NCBI GenBank assembly: GCA_031255425.1
Contig: JAIRSN010000211.1
Location: 1-7,018, forward strand
Length of the DNA stretch: 7,018 nucleotides
Reading direction: 5' to 3'
Origin: Dysgonamonadaceae bacterium
Lineage (GTDB): Bacteria > Bacteroidota > Bacteroidia > Bacteroidales > Azobacteroidaceae
Under the pieces are notes generated by a model. It ran no database searches and was not told where the DNA came from. It saw nothing but the letters and a program-made list of their open reading frames with translations. The translations under genes were made by a program, and so were the position numbers. Shown piece after piece: positions 1-6,804 of this stretch; within the stretch, counting starts at the first letter, position 1; the number at the start of each line of letters is the position of its first letter.

Positions 1-85
1 CCCCGCGCTCCCCGCGTATTTTTTTCCGTGTGTATAGTTTTTTTTTTATATCCCCCCCCCCCCCCGCCGCGGCCCCCCCCCCCCC
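1..85. other. Homopolymer-rich contig-end sequence, probably unreliable
   Basis: This stretch holds a run of 10 T (38-47), 14 C (52-65) and 13 C (73-85), with the palindrome GCCGCGGC between the two C runs. No reading frame or regulatory site is convincing here. Such back-to-back homopolymers are unlike anything else in the window and lie at its very edge, directly before a repeat-like element. The simplest reading is an assembly or sequencing artefact where a contig breaks in a repeat. A real slippage-prone tract cannot be excluded. Confidence 0.6.
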
Positions 86-132
86 GACTCCGCAGGAGTC
101 GAATATGAGTAACCCCGGGTGCAAACCCGGGG
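86..132. repeat. Pair of perfect hairpins, REP-like palindromic repeat
   Basis: Two perfect hairpins stand 12 bases apart. The first is GACTCC-GCA-GGAGTC (86-100). The second is CCCCGGGT-GCAA-ACCCGGGG (113-132), whose loop is a GNRA tetraloop if read as RNA on the plus strand. The element may extend to about 195 through the C/G-rich stretch that follows. Neither hairpin is followed by a T run, so they are not ordinary terminators. The layout resembles dispersed intergenic hairpin-pair repeats that I recall from Bacteroidetes genomes. Only one copy is visible in this window, so the repeat status rests on recall and on the contig ending here. Confidence 0.5.
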
Positions 133-216
133 AAAGAAGAATGCCACCGCCACCCACGGGTTGTGTCGCCCGCCCGGCTTAGGCTTCAAGGCCGAAAAAA
201 ATACAAAAATAAAGTG

Positions 217-224
217 TACTTTTG
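217..224 (+). promoter_or_regulatory. Bacteroidetes-type -7 box for dusB
   Basis: TACTTTTG fits the TAnnTTTG -7 consensus of the Bacteroidota primary sigma factor. No matching TTTG is seen about 20 bases upstream, where the sequence is A-rich. The box ends 7 bases before the dusB ATG, so transcription would begin at or within a few bases of the start codon. That would give a leaderless or nearly leaderless mRNA. Confidence 0.55.
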
Positions 225-231
225 CACCGAA

Positions 232-1206
232 ATGAAGATAGGGAATATAACATTTGATACATATCCGGTATTTCTGGCGCCGATGGAAGACGTGACGGAT
301 CTTTCGTTCCGGCTGCTGTGCAAGGAGTTTGGAGCAGATATGGTGTACACGGAATTTATTTCCAGCGATGCCCTGATCCGCCGGGTGAATAAAACGCAGG
401 ACAAACTGACTGTTTCCGAAGAGGAACGGCCTGTCGTGATGCAGATCTACGGCAGGGATCCGGATGCCATGGTCGAAGCTGCCCGCATCTGCGAAGAGGC
501 GGGTCCCGATGTGTTGGATCTGAATTTTGGTTGTCCCGTCAAGAAGGTAGCGGGGAAAGGTGCCGGGTCGGGCATGTTGCGGACGCCGGAAAAGATGATC
601 GAGATCACCGCCCGCGTGGTCGAAGCTGTCCGCCTTCCGGTGACGGTCAAGACGCGCTTGGGCTGGGACAGCGGCAGCCAGATCATTGTCGACCTGGCGG
701 AACGCTTGCAGGATTGCGGCATCGCCGCCCTGACCGTTCACGGCCGGACGCGCGCCCAGATGTACACCGGCGTGGCGGACTGGACGCTGATCGGCGCGGT
801 GAAAAACCACCCGCGTATCCGCATCCCGATCATCGGCAACGGCGACATCTCCTCCCCCGAACGCGCCCGGCAAGCCTTCGACCGCTACGGCGTAGACGCG
901 GTGATGGTCGGCAGGGCAAGCATCGGCGCGCCCTGGATTTTCAAAGAAATAAAACATTATCTTCTTCGGAACGAACCGCTCCCGAAAGAACCGTTTGCCG
1001 TCTATTTGTCCGTCCTGAAGCGGCAAGTCTTGCAAAGTGTCGCCCGCTTGGACGAACGGCGCGGCATCCTGCACAGCCGGCGGCACCTGGCGGCAAGCCC
1101 GCTCTTCAAGGGTATCCCCGACTTCAAACCGACACGGGTGGCAATGTTAAGAGCGAATACAACCGCCGAATTGTTTGACATTATGGACGGGATTGAACCC
1201 CGTTGA
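232..1206 (+). CDS. dusB: tRNA-dihydrouridine synthase (DusB family)
   Basis: The 324-residue FMN-dependent enzyme reduces uridine to dihydrouridine in the D-loop of tRNAs in the cytoplasm. The Dus TIM-barrel signatures appear in order: APMEDVTD at residues 16-23, NFGCPVKKVAGKGAG at 98-112 with the expected catalytic Cys101, TVHGRTRAQMYTG at 168-180, PIIGNGDI at 199-206 and the phosphate-binding VMVGRASIGAPW at 225-236. The C-terminal helical part (HSRRHLAASPLFKGIPDFKP, 281-300) is of Bacteroidetes DusB type. The ATG at 232 is chosen because the family alignment begins at MKIG. An in-frame GTG at 163 would add 23 unconserved residues that overlap the hairpin element and the promoter-like box. 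The gene is full length, monocistronic here and faces the minus-strand genes. Assignment to DusB rather than another Dus subtype rests on overall similarity. Confidence 0.93.
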   Translation: MKIGNITFDTYPVFLAPMEDVTDLSFRLLCKEFGADMVYTEFISSDALIRRVNKTQDKLTVSEEERPVVMQIYGRDPDAMVEAARICEEAGPDVLDLNFGCPVKKVAGKGAGSGMLRTPEKMIEITARVVEAVRLPVTVKTRLGWDSGSQIIVDLAERLQDCGIAALTVHGRTRAQMYTGVADWTLIGAVKNHPRIRIPIIGNGDISSPERARQAFDRYGVDAVMVGRASIGAPWIFKEIKHYLLRNEPLPKEPFAVYLSVLKRQVLQSVARLDERRGILHSRRHLAASPLFKGIPDFKPTRVAMLRANTTAELFDIMDGIEPR

Positions 1207-1256
1207 TGTCAATCTGAACTCCTTAACATTGAATTAACAACTTTTATGAAAATATA

Positions 1257-1288
1257 TTTGGGACTTTTTCCGTCTATCTTTACCTTTG
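1257..1288 (+). promoter_or_regulatory. Canonical Bacteroidetes promoter (TTTG-N20-TACCTTTG)
   Basis: TTTG at 1257-1260 and TACCTTTG at 1281-1288 are separated by exactly 20 bases, which fits the -33/-7 consensus and spacing of the Bacteroidota primary sigma factor. It is the best promoter match in the window. It points rightward, but no plus-strand protein gene lies downstream. The predicted transcript instead runs into an intrinsic terminator about 80 bases later. Confidence 0.75.
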
Positions 1289-1292
1289 CAGC

Positions 1293-1373
1293 GTAGTTTT
1301 TTCATAATAGTATTAGATTTAAGGTTAAAAAAGATTGAAGTTAGGGAATTCGGGAGAATTCCCTTTTTCTTTT
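1293..1373 (+). ncRNA. Candidate small RNA, about 80 nt
   Basis: A predicted start a few bases past TACCTTTG and an intrinsic terminator at 1343-1373 bound a transcript of roughly 80 nt. The body is AU-rich and starts with GTAGTTTTTTCATAATAG. No start codon opens a convincing reading frame. The gap between dusB (ends 1206) and the convergent glycosyltransferase (ends 1428) has room for an independent unit. I have the impression that very similar leader-plus-terminator sequences recur in Bacteroides-type genomes, but I cannot verify this. Alternatives are an attenuated leader whose downstream gene has been lost, or a unit that insulates dusB from the opposing operon. Confidence 0.55.
1343..1373 (+). 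terminator. Rho-independent terminator of the small transcription unit
   Basis: A perfect 9-bp stem, AGGGAATTC (1343-1351) with GAATTCCCT (1356-1364), closes a GGGA loop and is followed by a T-rich tail (five T, C, then four T). Read on the minus strand the same stem lacks an immediate T run, with the nearest about 12 bases further on. It would therefore be a weaker terminator for the opposing glycosyltransferase operon. Confidence 0.8.
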
Positions 1374-1427
1374 CCGCTATTTCCCCCGAAATCCTTTCAT
1401 TTTCACAGGCCGCAAACGCCCGCGTTC

Positions 1428-2345
1428 TTAGCTCCCGCTTTCTTTCAGCAGTTCTTTCGTCACGTTGCGGCGAAATTCAATCAGCTTCCAGCCTTTGGGA
1501 AACCGCCCCGCCGCCGTATAACAGAAAAACAGCAGCAGGCTCGCCGCCCACTTGAACAGTTCGAGGGCAATCCGTTTGTAATAGGCTTGTTTGGACAGCG
1601 ATAAGGTGCGCATCCGTTCGCTTTTCCCGATGGCACAGGTCAGGCGGGTGAAGAACTCGTCGCTCAGTTTGCCGGCGGGGATGTGGTGATAGACCCTGGC
1701 GGCAGGCAGGTAGTAACAGCGCACGCCGTTCCGCATCAGGCGCAGGAAGAAGTCCTTGTCTTCGCCGCCCAGCAGCGACGTTCCCTGCCTGCCCAAGCCG
1801 GTATTGAAGGCGCCGTACCGGAGAAACAGTTCCCGCCGGAACGTTGCGTGACCGGTTCCGGGATAGTCCTTTGCGCCCACCGTCCGGATCCGTTCGCCTT
1901 TGTTGTAATACCCCGTTACCAGGCGGAGGGTGAAGCGCGACAACCATTCGGGCGGCGGCGTTTCGTAGACCGGGACGACCGGACCGCCTGTCAATGCGGC
2001 GTCCGGACAGTCGCGGTAGAAGGCGTCTAATTGCTGCAAGTAATCCGTGCCGACGGTTTCGTCGTCGTCGAGGAAAGCGATCCATTCGCCGCAGGCTTCT
2101 TCCACGCCCCGGTTCCTGCCGTAGGAAATGCCCTGCCGGTGTTCCTTGAAATAACGGACGGCAAGGCGCCTGTGCTGTTGCCCGAACCGCCGGCAGACGG
2201 TTTCCGTCGAGTCGGCGCTGTTGTTATCGACCAAAATAATTTCAAACTTTTCCGGCGGGAATGTTTGCCGGGCAACGCTTTCTAAGGTGGCGGCGAGGGA
2301 TTCCGCCCGGTTGTACGTGCAGATTACAACGGAGATCGTCTTCAT
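1428..2345 (-). CDS. Glycosyltransferase family 2 (GT-A fold)
   Basis: The 305-residue protein probably transfers a sugar from a nucleotide-sugar donor to an envelope glycan or lipid carrier at the cytoplasmic face of the membrane. The GT2 signatures are clear: SVVICTYNRAESL at residues 5-17, the nucleotide-binding VDNNSADST at 39-47, the metal-binding FLDDDE (91-96) in place of a DXD motif, and GGEDKDFFLRL at 193-203 carrying the likely catalytic acidic residues. A hydrophobic segment at about 263-280 suggests membrane association. The ATG at 2345 overlaps the stop of the upstream membrane-protein gene (ATGA), which favours it over an in-frame ATG at 2357 that would add MEKE. It is the last gene of the minus-strand run. 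Donor and acceptor cannot be read from the sequence. Confidence 0.88.
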   Translation of the reverse strand: MKTISVVICTYNRAESLAATLESVARQTFPPEKFEIILVDNNSADSTETVCRRFGQQHRRLAVRYFKEHRQGISYGRNRGVEEACGEWIAFLDDDETVGTDYLQQLDAFYRDCPDAALTGGPVVPVYETPPPEWLSRFTLRLVTGYYNKGERIRTVGAKDYPGTGHATFRRELFLRYGAFNTGLGRQGTSLLGGEDKDFFLRLMRNGVRCYYLPAARVYHHIPAGKLSDEFFTRLTCAIGKSERMRTLSLSKQAYYKRIALELFKWAASLLLFFCYTAAGRFPKGWKLIEFRRNVTKELLKESGS

Positions 2346-4813
2346 TTCTTTTTCCATATAAAAAGGATAACAGACCCCAATACCAACAACACCAGCAGTC
2401 CGGAGAACAGGGTGGAGATTGTTCCGCAAAGGCGGACGTCGTCGGGGTCGAAGATAAATTCGATTTGGTGCCGCCCGGCGGGAACCGTGATGGCTCTCAG
2501 AATCCAGTCGGCGCGGCTGATGGGCGTTGGTTTGCCGTCGACAAAGGCTTTCCAGCCGTTGGGATAGTAGATTTCCGAAAAGATTGCCAAGCCGTCCTGC
2601 GACGAATCGGACTGGTAGGTAAGCCGGTTGGGATAGTAAGCCGTCATTTCTAATTGCGCCCGGGCGTCGGGCGTGAGCGGCGTCGCCGGGAGGTGGTGCG
2701 CAAACGCCCGGTCGAAAACGGCTTCCGTCCGGACAGGCAGTGTTTCCAGCGCGGCGATTTCTTCTTCCGGCGAATCGACCAGCCGGTAGGATGCGACAAA
2801 CCACGCATTGCCCTCGGCATAGGGATTGACTAAGGGCGGCTGTTGCGGGTCGAAAATGATGTACCGGGCATTCAACATATTCAGAGAAGCACAGTTCCGG
2901 AGCGTTTCATTCAGTCCTCCGGCATCCGGGGCGGTTTGGAAGGCGGTGATAAGGGACTGTATTTCTTTCGTCAATCGCCGGTCGATCAGGTTCTGGTAGC
3001 GTCCCAGCTTTGCTGCGTGGTAGCCTCCGATGGACTTGTGGTAGTACGACGTGCGGGATTCCTGAAACGGGTTGTTCAGGTTCAGCACCCGGTAGGACGG
3101 CGACTTATCTTGCAGGATAAACTTGTCGGCGGTAGACTGGGGGAAGAGTTGTTCGTTGTATTTCTTCCGGTTAATAAAGTGGCCGGCGTTCAGGTAGCGC
3201 CGGTCGACCTGCCATAAATCGCATAAAATCAGGGCGAACAATCCCACTGCCAGGTAGGGCAGCACTTTCTTCCGGTTCGCCGACCGGATATACAGCCCGA
3301 TCAGCCCGGCTGCCAGTCCGATAAATACCAGGGAACGCAGGGCGTCGGCTTGCAGCAGGGCTTTCCGGTCTTTCAGCAGGGCGTCGTAGTACCAGTCCGG
3401 CAATCCGTATTGTGCATCGTAGACCGACTCGAAAGAGAAAAACGCACCGGGTATTATCCCCAAAATCAAACAAATCCCGGCGGTCGCTCCGGCGGAACAG
3501 TACAGCGCCTGCTTCAGCTTCCGGGTGCCGGCTTTCGCGGCGACCAGCTCTTTCAATGCCAATCCCGCCAGCAGGGGAAACGTGAAGGCAGGTATGACCA
3601 GCGCCATCTCTACCGTGCGGAACTTATTGTACAGGGGAAAATGGGCATACATCAAATCGTTGAACCCCGCCAGGTTTTTCCCCCAAGCCAACATCAGAAA
3701 CAGGACGGTAGCGCCCAGGAGCCACCACTTGAAGTTGCGGGGGACAATGAAAAAGGCGAACAGGAAGAGGAAGCAAATGATTGCGCCGAAGTAAACCGGT
3801 CCCGACGTGAAGGGCTTGTCGCCCCAGTAGGTATAACTTTGCACGGTGTTTTTCAGCGGCGCTCCGCGCGCTTTCAATTCCTTGTAGAGGTGGGAGTTGT
3901 TGTCCAGATAGCCGCCCGAATCGCCTCCTTTGACGTTGGGAATCAGCAGGGACAGCGTTTCAGCTTTGCCGTAGCTCCACGCGAAGACATAGTCTTTGTC
4001 CAGTCCGGAAGCCGGGGCGGTGGCGTCGTTGTTTGCCGGGAGTTCGGATTTTCCCCGCATACTTTCGTTGCCCGATTCGTAATTGACATAGAGGTTGGAA
4101 AGGTTCGCCAGCACCGCGAGGACAAGGGCGGCGGCGATGATTCCGGTGGCTTTGCCCAGCCGTTTCCATTCCTTTCCGAGCGCCCGTTCGACCGTGAAGC
4201 CGAGGAACAGGAGGAAACAGAACAGCGCGGCATAATACGTGATCTGCAAGTGATTGGAGACAATCAGCCAGGCCAGCCCCAGGGCGAACACGGGGAAGCC
4301 TGCCCGGTATTTTTGCCGGAACACCAGGATCATCCCGGACAGCACGAGCGGCACAAACGACAGGGTCCATGCCTTGGTGACGTGTCCCGCTACAATAATA
4401 ATCAGGTTGTAGGACGAGAACCCGGTGGCGATGGCGACGATCGCGGCAAGCCACCAGGGGAGTCCCAGTACGAGAAACAGTAGATACGAGGTAATCAGCA
4501 GGATAAGAATCGGTCCGGCGGTGTTTTCCTGTATCGCGCCCAGCATATACACCTTGATCCATGCCGTAAAATCCATGCCGGTCTGGTAGCCGGTGATGTG
4601 GTAACTGGGCATTCCGGAAAACATGGAGCCTGTCCACCCCGACGGTTCGCCGTAGCTGACCAGCTCTTGTGCCATGCCCCGGAACTGGGTCATATCGCCC
4701 TGTTGCAGTACTTTTCCTTCGAATGCGGGACGGAAATAGATCAGGATGAGGAGGAAGAACAGAACGATAACGCCCAGGTGGGGCAGGAGGAAATTGATTT
4801 TTTTTGTATTCAT
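2342..4813 (-). CDS. YfhO-family multi-pass membrane protein (GT-C-like)
   Basis: The 823-residue integral membrane protein is of the YfhO type. It has an N-terminal membrane helix at about 11-27, an outside loop with QQGDM (Asp40) and the FSGMPSYH segment (65-72), then many further hydrophobic helices. A long soluble C-terminal part follows, ending in one more helix and the lysine tail IWKKK. GT-C enzymes often use an acidic residue in the first outside loop, and Asp40 is the natural candidate. In Bacillus subtilis, YfhO works with the GT2 protein CsbB to glycosylate lipoteichoic acid. The GT2 gene overlapping this one suggests a comparable pair, but the glycan is unknown. The ATG at 4813 is preferred over an in-frame ATG at 4825, because MNTKK fits the family start and leaves a 1-base gap after the restriction gene instead of an overlap. 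Confidence 0.85.
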   Translation of the reverse strand: MNTKKINFLLPHLGVIVLFFLLILIYFRPAFEGKVLQQGDMTQFRGMAQELVSYGEPSGWTGSMFSGMPSYHITGYQTGMDFTAWIKVYMLGAIQENTAGPILILLITSYLLFLVLGLPWWLAAIVAIATGFSSYNLIIIVAGHVTKAWTLSFVPLVLSGMILVFRQKYRAGFPVFALGLAWLIVSNHLQITYYAALFCFLLFLGFTVERALGKEWKRLGKATGIIAAALVLAVLANLSNLYVNYESGNESMRGKSELPANNDATAPASGLDKDYVFAWSYGKAETLSLLIPNVKGGDSGGYLDNNSHLYKELKARGAPLKNTVQSYTYWGDKPFTSGPVYFGAIICFLFLFAFFIVPRNFKWWLLGATVLFLMLAWGKNLAGFNDLMYAHFPLYNKFRTVEMALVIPAFTFPLLAGLALKELVAAKAGTRKLKQALYCSAGATAGICLILGIIPGAFFSFESVYDAQYGLPDWYYDALLKDRKALLQADALRSLVFIGLAAGLIGLYIRSANRKKVLPYLAVGLFALILCDLWQVDRRYLNAGHFINRKKYNEQLFPQSTADKFILQDKSPSYRVLNLNNPFQESRTSYYHKSIGGYHAAKLGRYQNLIDRRLTKEIQSLITAFQTAPDAGGLNETLRNCASLNMLNARYIIFDPQQPPLVNPYAEGNAWFVASYRLVDSPEEEIAALETLPVRTEAVFDRAFAHHLPATPLTPDARAQLEMTAYYPNRLTYQSDSSQDGLAIFSEIYYPNGWKAFVDGKPTPISRADWILRAITVPAGRHQIEFIFDPDDVRLCGTISTLFSGLLVLLVLGSVILFIWKKK

Positions 4814-4820
4814 ATTAAAG
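4802..4820 (-). repeat. 19-base near-repeat at the yfhO-like start (left copy)
   Basis: This stretch matches 6761-6779 at 18 of 19 positions; the mismatch is 4815 against 6774. In gene orientation it reads CTTTAATATGAATACAAAA and contains the yfhO-like start codon. It also supplies the restriction gene's TAA stop. The two copies bracket the restriction-modification cassette as direct repeats. Confidence 0.6.
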
Positions 4821-5513
4821 GGCACGGCGGCGCAGCCGCTCTATTTCTTTTTGAATATCTTTTACTATCTCCTTGTCAGCAATTTCACCGTTCAAACTGA
4901 AAACGACAAATACTTTTCCTCCGAATTTTTCCTCGAAACCGGCAAAACTTGCTTTCATTCGCTCGGTTGCCGAATAATTACCGAAATTTGCCTGGGCGGT
5001 AACCGGTTTTATTTGAATGCCGATCGCTTTATTTCCAACTTTTGCAACGTAGTCAATGTCGCCTGCGTGGTCGAGTCCGGGGTCGCTTTCTTCGAATACA
5101 ACTTCGGGAAAAATCTTTGCCAAGCTATCATTCACGACGGATTTTTCGCGTAAAAAGCCGTCAAAAGTGCGATTAATGGTCAGGTTGAAAATGTAATCAA
5201 TACAATCCTGTAAAGTCAATTGTGCAAAAGCGGATTGCCATTCGGGGATTACAACTTCTGTGATTTTTTCGTACAACCGTTCGCCGAGTTCGGTCAGGCT
5301 TTCTTTGGTCATTTTTGTCTTTGCTTTTGCTTCGGTAAAAGCATTTTCAAAATACCATTTTTCCCATTCTTTCCTGGTTTTGGGCTGACATTCGCGAATC
5401 AATGCCATTACAGCACCCACCTTGTCCGGTCGTGAAAGCCGGTAAGTTTGTGTGGCATAATTAAGAACTTTCTCTTTTTTGCCGAAATCGAGGGCGTATT
5501 TTTCTTGCTTCAT
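4815..5513 (-). CDS. Type II restriction endonuclease, MjaI-like family
   Basis: The 232-residue protein resembles the MjaI restriction family (CTAG-cutting in the archetype). The family-like N-terminal region has LNYATQTY (17-24), RPDKVGAVMALI (28-39) and EWEKWYFENA (49-58). The probable PD-(D/E)xK core is DHAGDIDYVAK (148-158) followed by GIQIKP (165-170), giving Asp154 and Gln167-x-Lys169 as likely catalytic residues. The ATG overlaps the methyltransferase stop as ATGA, so translation of nuclease after methyltransferase is probably coupled, which helps protect the host. The TAA stop lies one base from the yfhO-like ATG. No separate controller gene is visible. Family assignment is from recalled sequence pattern. 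The cut site CTAG is inferred, not shown. Confidence 0.75.
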   Translation of the reverse strand: MKQEKYALDFGKKEKVLNYATQTYRLSRPDKVGAVMALIRECQPKTRKEWEKWYFENAFTEAKAKTKMTKESLTELGERLYEKITEVVIPEWQSAFAQLTLQDCIDYIFNLTINRTFDGFLREKSVVNDSLAKIFPEVVFEESDPGLDHAGDIDYVAKVGNKAIGIQIKPVTAQANFGNYSATERMKASFAGFEEKFGGKVFVVFSLNGEIADKEIVKDIQKEIERLRRRAL

Positions 5514-6772
5514 AGGACCTGAAATTTGGATTTATATTTAAAATTCAATGAATTATCTACGTCTGCCAATTTTTCTTTTAATAAATGGGCATTAATAAAG
5601 GTTTTATTTTCAAGATACAGATAAACCAGCAAGTTATTTTGATTGTCGTGTTTTTGTTCATCAAACTTCAGAAAAACCCGCTTCCCGCGCAATTTCCGTT
5701 TTAAATATTCCGTTGCCCGGCCATTTATTTGTGGATTTTGCTTTATTCCGATTAGCCTTACAATTAAATCGTTATTCAATTTTAGAAGTTCGGGGCTAAT
5801 GATTTCTTTAACGGAAAACATTTCTTCTCTTTTGGACGAACTTTCAGCGTCGATTTTAGAACCGTATTGCAATTGCTTCACATCCGTTTTTTTATCTAAC
5901 TTATGAACGTCAACAAATTTATACGGTAATTTTTCCAAATCAATTTTAATTTCAGACTGTTTTATAAATGCTGTTTCAACTTGCGTAAAAGTATCGTTTT
6001 CCCCCATTTTCTCCTTGATTACCGGTAGAAATTCGGGGTTAATTTCATAGCCTGCGGAATTTCTATTTAATTTCTTTGCAACCAAAGCGGTTGTTCCGCT
6101 TCCCATAAAGGGGTCTAAGACGGTTTCGCCGGGAAAAGAAAACATTTTTATCAGCCGGGCAGGCAATTCTTTTGGGAACATCGCCAGATGTTTGTCTTGC
6201 TTTGCACCGTTGAAATACCAATGTCCGCTGAAATAAGTGTTCCACTCTTCGTTGGTCATCACGGCATTCTCTTTTTGTTCCTGTGTGGGTTTTGGTGCGT
6301 TCCCCGGCTTTTTGAACAACAGGATATATTCGAAATCCAATTTGACAATGCCGTTTCGCGGGTGTGGAAAACTGCCCATCACCGCACCGCCTCCCGAAGT
6401 ATTCATGGTGGTTTGTTTTTGCCAGATAATTTGCCCCATAAAATCAAAGCCAATCGTTTCGCAAAACCGGATGATCTCCGAATGTATCGGAATAACTTTG
6501 TAACGACCGTAGTAAACAGACCTTGCAAATTGGTCGCCAATATTGATACATAAACGGCAACCGTCGTGTAGCACTCTGAAACATTCCGACCACACTAAAT
6601 TCAGACTGTTAATGTAATTTTCGTAACTGTCGTTAAACCCGATCTGGTTCTCCGAGCCGTAATCTTTGAGTTGCCAATAGGGCGGAGAGGTGATGATTAA
6701 ATGAACGGAACGGTCTGTTAATTCGCTCATTTGGCGGCTGTCTCCGTTGATTATTTTATGTTTTGTATTCAT
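5510..6772 (-). CDS. DNA methyltransferase with C-terminal SNase-like domain
   Basis: The 420-residue modification enzyme has a beta-class order. The catalytic motif TSPPYW comes first (28-33), and the AdoMet-binding motif DPFMGSGTT later (220-228), preceded by the motif X-like MFPKELPARLIKMFSFPG (198-214). An SPPY form of motif IV is typical of N4-cytosine methyltransferases, so m4C is the likely product, though N6-adenine is possible. The catalytic part ends near 260. After a linker, residues about 319-415 read as a staphylococcal-nuclease-like fold: VRLIGI (338-343), ATEYLKRKLRGKRVFLKFD (353-371), LLVYLY (381-386) and INAHLLKEKLADV (393-405). Most active-site residues of that fold are changed, so this part is probably a binding module. 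The coding region is AT-rich (16 G+C in the 60 bases 5881-5940), unlike the flanking genes, which suggests horizontal acquisition with the adjacent nuclease gene. Confidence 0.88.
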   Translation of the reverse strand: MNTKHKIINGDSRQMSELTDRSVHLIITSPPYWQLKDYGSENQIGFNDSYENYINSLNLVWSECFRVLHDGCRLCINIGDQFARSVYYGRYKVIPIHSEIIRFCETIGFDFMGQIIWQKQTTMNTSGGGAVMGSFPHPRNGIVKLDFEYILLFKKPGNAPKPTQEQKENAVMTNEEWNTYFSGHWYFNGAKQDKHLAMFPKELPARLIKMFSFPGETVLDPFMGSGTTALVAKKLNRNSAGYEINPEFLPVIKEKMGENDTFTQVETAFIKQSEIKIDLEKLPYKFVDVHKLDKKTDVKQLQYGSKIDAESSSKREEMFSVKEIISPELLKLNNDLIVRLIGIKQNPQINGRATEYLKRKLRGKRVFLKFDEQKHDNQNNLLVYLYLENKTFINAHLLKEKLADVDNSLNFKYKSKFQVL

Positions 6773-6779
6773 AATAAAG
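6761..6779 (-). repeat. 19-base near-repeat at the methyltransferase start (right copy)
   Basis: This is the partner of 4802-4820, reading CTTTATTATGAATACAAAA in gene orientation and containing the methyltransferase start codon. Both proteins therefore begin MNTK. It may be a duplicated target, a recombination footprint, or a convergent translation-start sequence. Confidence 0.6.
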
Positions 6780-6804
6780 CGGGATTGTTAAGCGATTGAA
6801 AGTA

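Noticed and set aside
46..1086. Long minus-strand open frame opposite dusB
   Set aside because: It is antisense to a clear tRNA-dihydrouridine synthase, runs through the hairpin element and homopolymers, and its translation has no recognisable domain.
531..1178. 215-residue plus-strand frame within dusB
   Set aside because: It is an out-of-frame shadow of dusB with high Arg/Pro/Gly content and no family resemblance.
2346..2804. Upstream extension of the glycosyltransferase frame to 2804
   Set aside because: The extra residues are Arg-rich, resemble no GT2 N-terminus and overlap the C-terminal coding region of the membrane protein. The GT2 fold starts at MKTISVVI.
3350..4483. 377-residue plus-strand open frame inside the membrane-protein gene
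   Set aside because: It is Gln/Arg/Gly-rich low-complexity translation, as expected from the opposite strand of a GC-rich gene. The minus-strand YfhO-like protein explains the region.
4815..6772. Controller (C) protein or Vsr-type repair gene within the restriction-modification cassette
   Set aside because: The two genes overlap and fill the whole block. No small helix-turn-helix or Vsr-like frame is present.
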